Of a DNA stretch of 5,905 nucleotides, positions 5,686-5,905 are shown piece by piece. The DNA comes from Pseudomonadales bacterium (lineage in GTDB: Bacteria; Pseudomonadota; Gammaproteobacteria; Pseudomonadales; Azotimanducaceae). The position numbers and the translations under genes are program-made. The DNA lies in contig SKXG01000362.1 of assembly GCA_007128525.1 (NCBI GenBank), positions 1 to 5,905 on the forward strand, read 5' to 3'. The notes below the pieces were generated by a model. The model worked only from the letters and a program-made list of their open reading frames with translations, did not search any database and had not been told where the DNA came from. Each line of letters begins with the position of its first letter. Position 1 is the stretch's first letter.

Positions 5686-5905
5686 TCAGACATGAGAGTG
5701 CTCGGGATCCGGCTTAGTTGGCTGACTCATGCCTTGTTCTGCCACCAGCAGGACCGGGAGATGACTGGCCCGGCAGACGGCCTCTGCCGTGCTGCCCAGC
5801 AATAGTTCAACCATTGGGTTGCGGCCACGGCGCCCGATGATAATGAGATCGGCCTCCCAGTCTGCACCGGCCTGCACGATCACTTCGCTAGGACGGCCCT
5901 GGCCG
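5686..5905 (-). CDS. Universal stress protein (UspA family), C-terminal part only
   Basis: The minus-strand frame is open from the right edge to a TGA at 5686-5688; the last 72 or so residues are visible. They contain ADLIIIGRRGRNP followed by LLLGSTAEAVCRASHLPVLLV, the ATP-binding motif G-x2-G-x9-G-[ST] and final strand of the Usp fold. A short polar tail (QPTKPDPEHSHV) follows. Usp proteins are cytoplasmic nucleotide-binding proteins made under stress such as oxygen or nutrient limitation; whether this is a single- or double-domain member cannot be told. A GTG at 5883 is not the true start, since the frame continues upstream with sequence fitting the family. It converges with the thioesterase pair across 64 bp (5622-5685), in which I see no clear terminator. 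Confidence 0.88.
   Translation of the reverse strand, partial: GQGRPSEVIVQAGADWEADLIIIGRRGRNPMVELLLGSTAEAVCRASHLPVLLVAEQGMSQPTKPDPEHSHV

Overview
The window looks like a chromosomal piece of a GC-rich Gram-negative bacterium, most likely a gammaproteobacterium. The pointers are a periplasmic di-haem cytochrome of the c4 type, a perfect FNR/Anr box, and exported S9-peptidase and Usp sequences typical of that group. The assignment is inferred from protein style alone; no rRNA or tRNA is present to anchor it. No transposase, integrase, CRISPR array or RNA gene was seen.

Layout. Left edge to 629 (minus strand): the start of an exported S9-family (prolyl-oligopeptidase-like) peptidase that runs off the window. 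630-880: a divergent regulatory region whose right half holds three palindromes of the form AAAG-N4-CTTT spaced exactly 31 bp apart, the last ending at the base before the next start codon. 881-2029: a complete Fic-domain AMP-transferase with a C-terminal winged helix. 2204-3841: a complete thiamine-diphosphate enzyme of the acetolactate synthase/benzoylformate decarboxylase superfamily, substrate unknown. 3842-4022: a regulatory region with a perfect FNR/Anr box, a -10 element at ideal class II distance, and a hairpin touching the ribosome binding site. 4023-4664: an exported di-haem cytochrome c. 4750-5187 and 5184-5621: two PaaI-like hotdog thioesterases, both 145 residues, overlapping by ATGA. 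5686 to the right edge (minus strand): the C-terminal part of a universal stress protein.

How the parts may work together. The Fic gene appears to be a self-contained unit: an enzyme with its own DNA-binding domain next to a phased operator array that is probably its own autoregulatory site (inference). The cytochrome is probably switched on at low oxygen by an FNR/Anr regulator. A universal stress gene at the right edge fits a low-oxygen neighbourhood, but its promoter is outside the window. The ThDP enzyme and the tandem thioesterases could belong to one acid or acyl-CoA pathway, but nothing here proves it. The most unusual element is the 31-bp operator array in front of fic; the protein-coding genes belong to known families.
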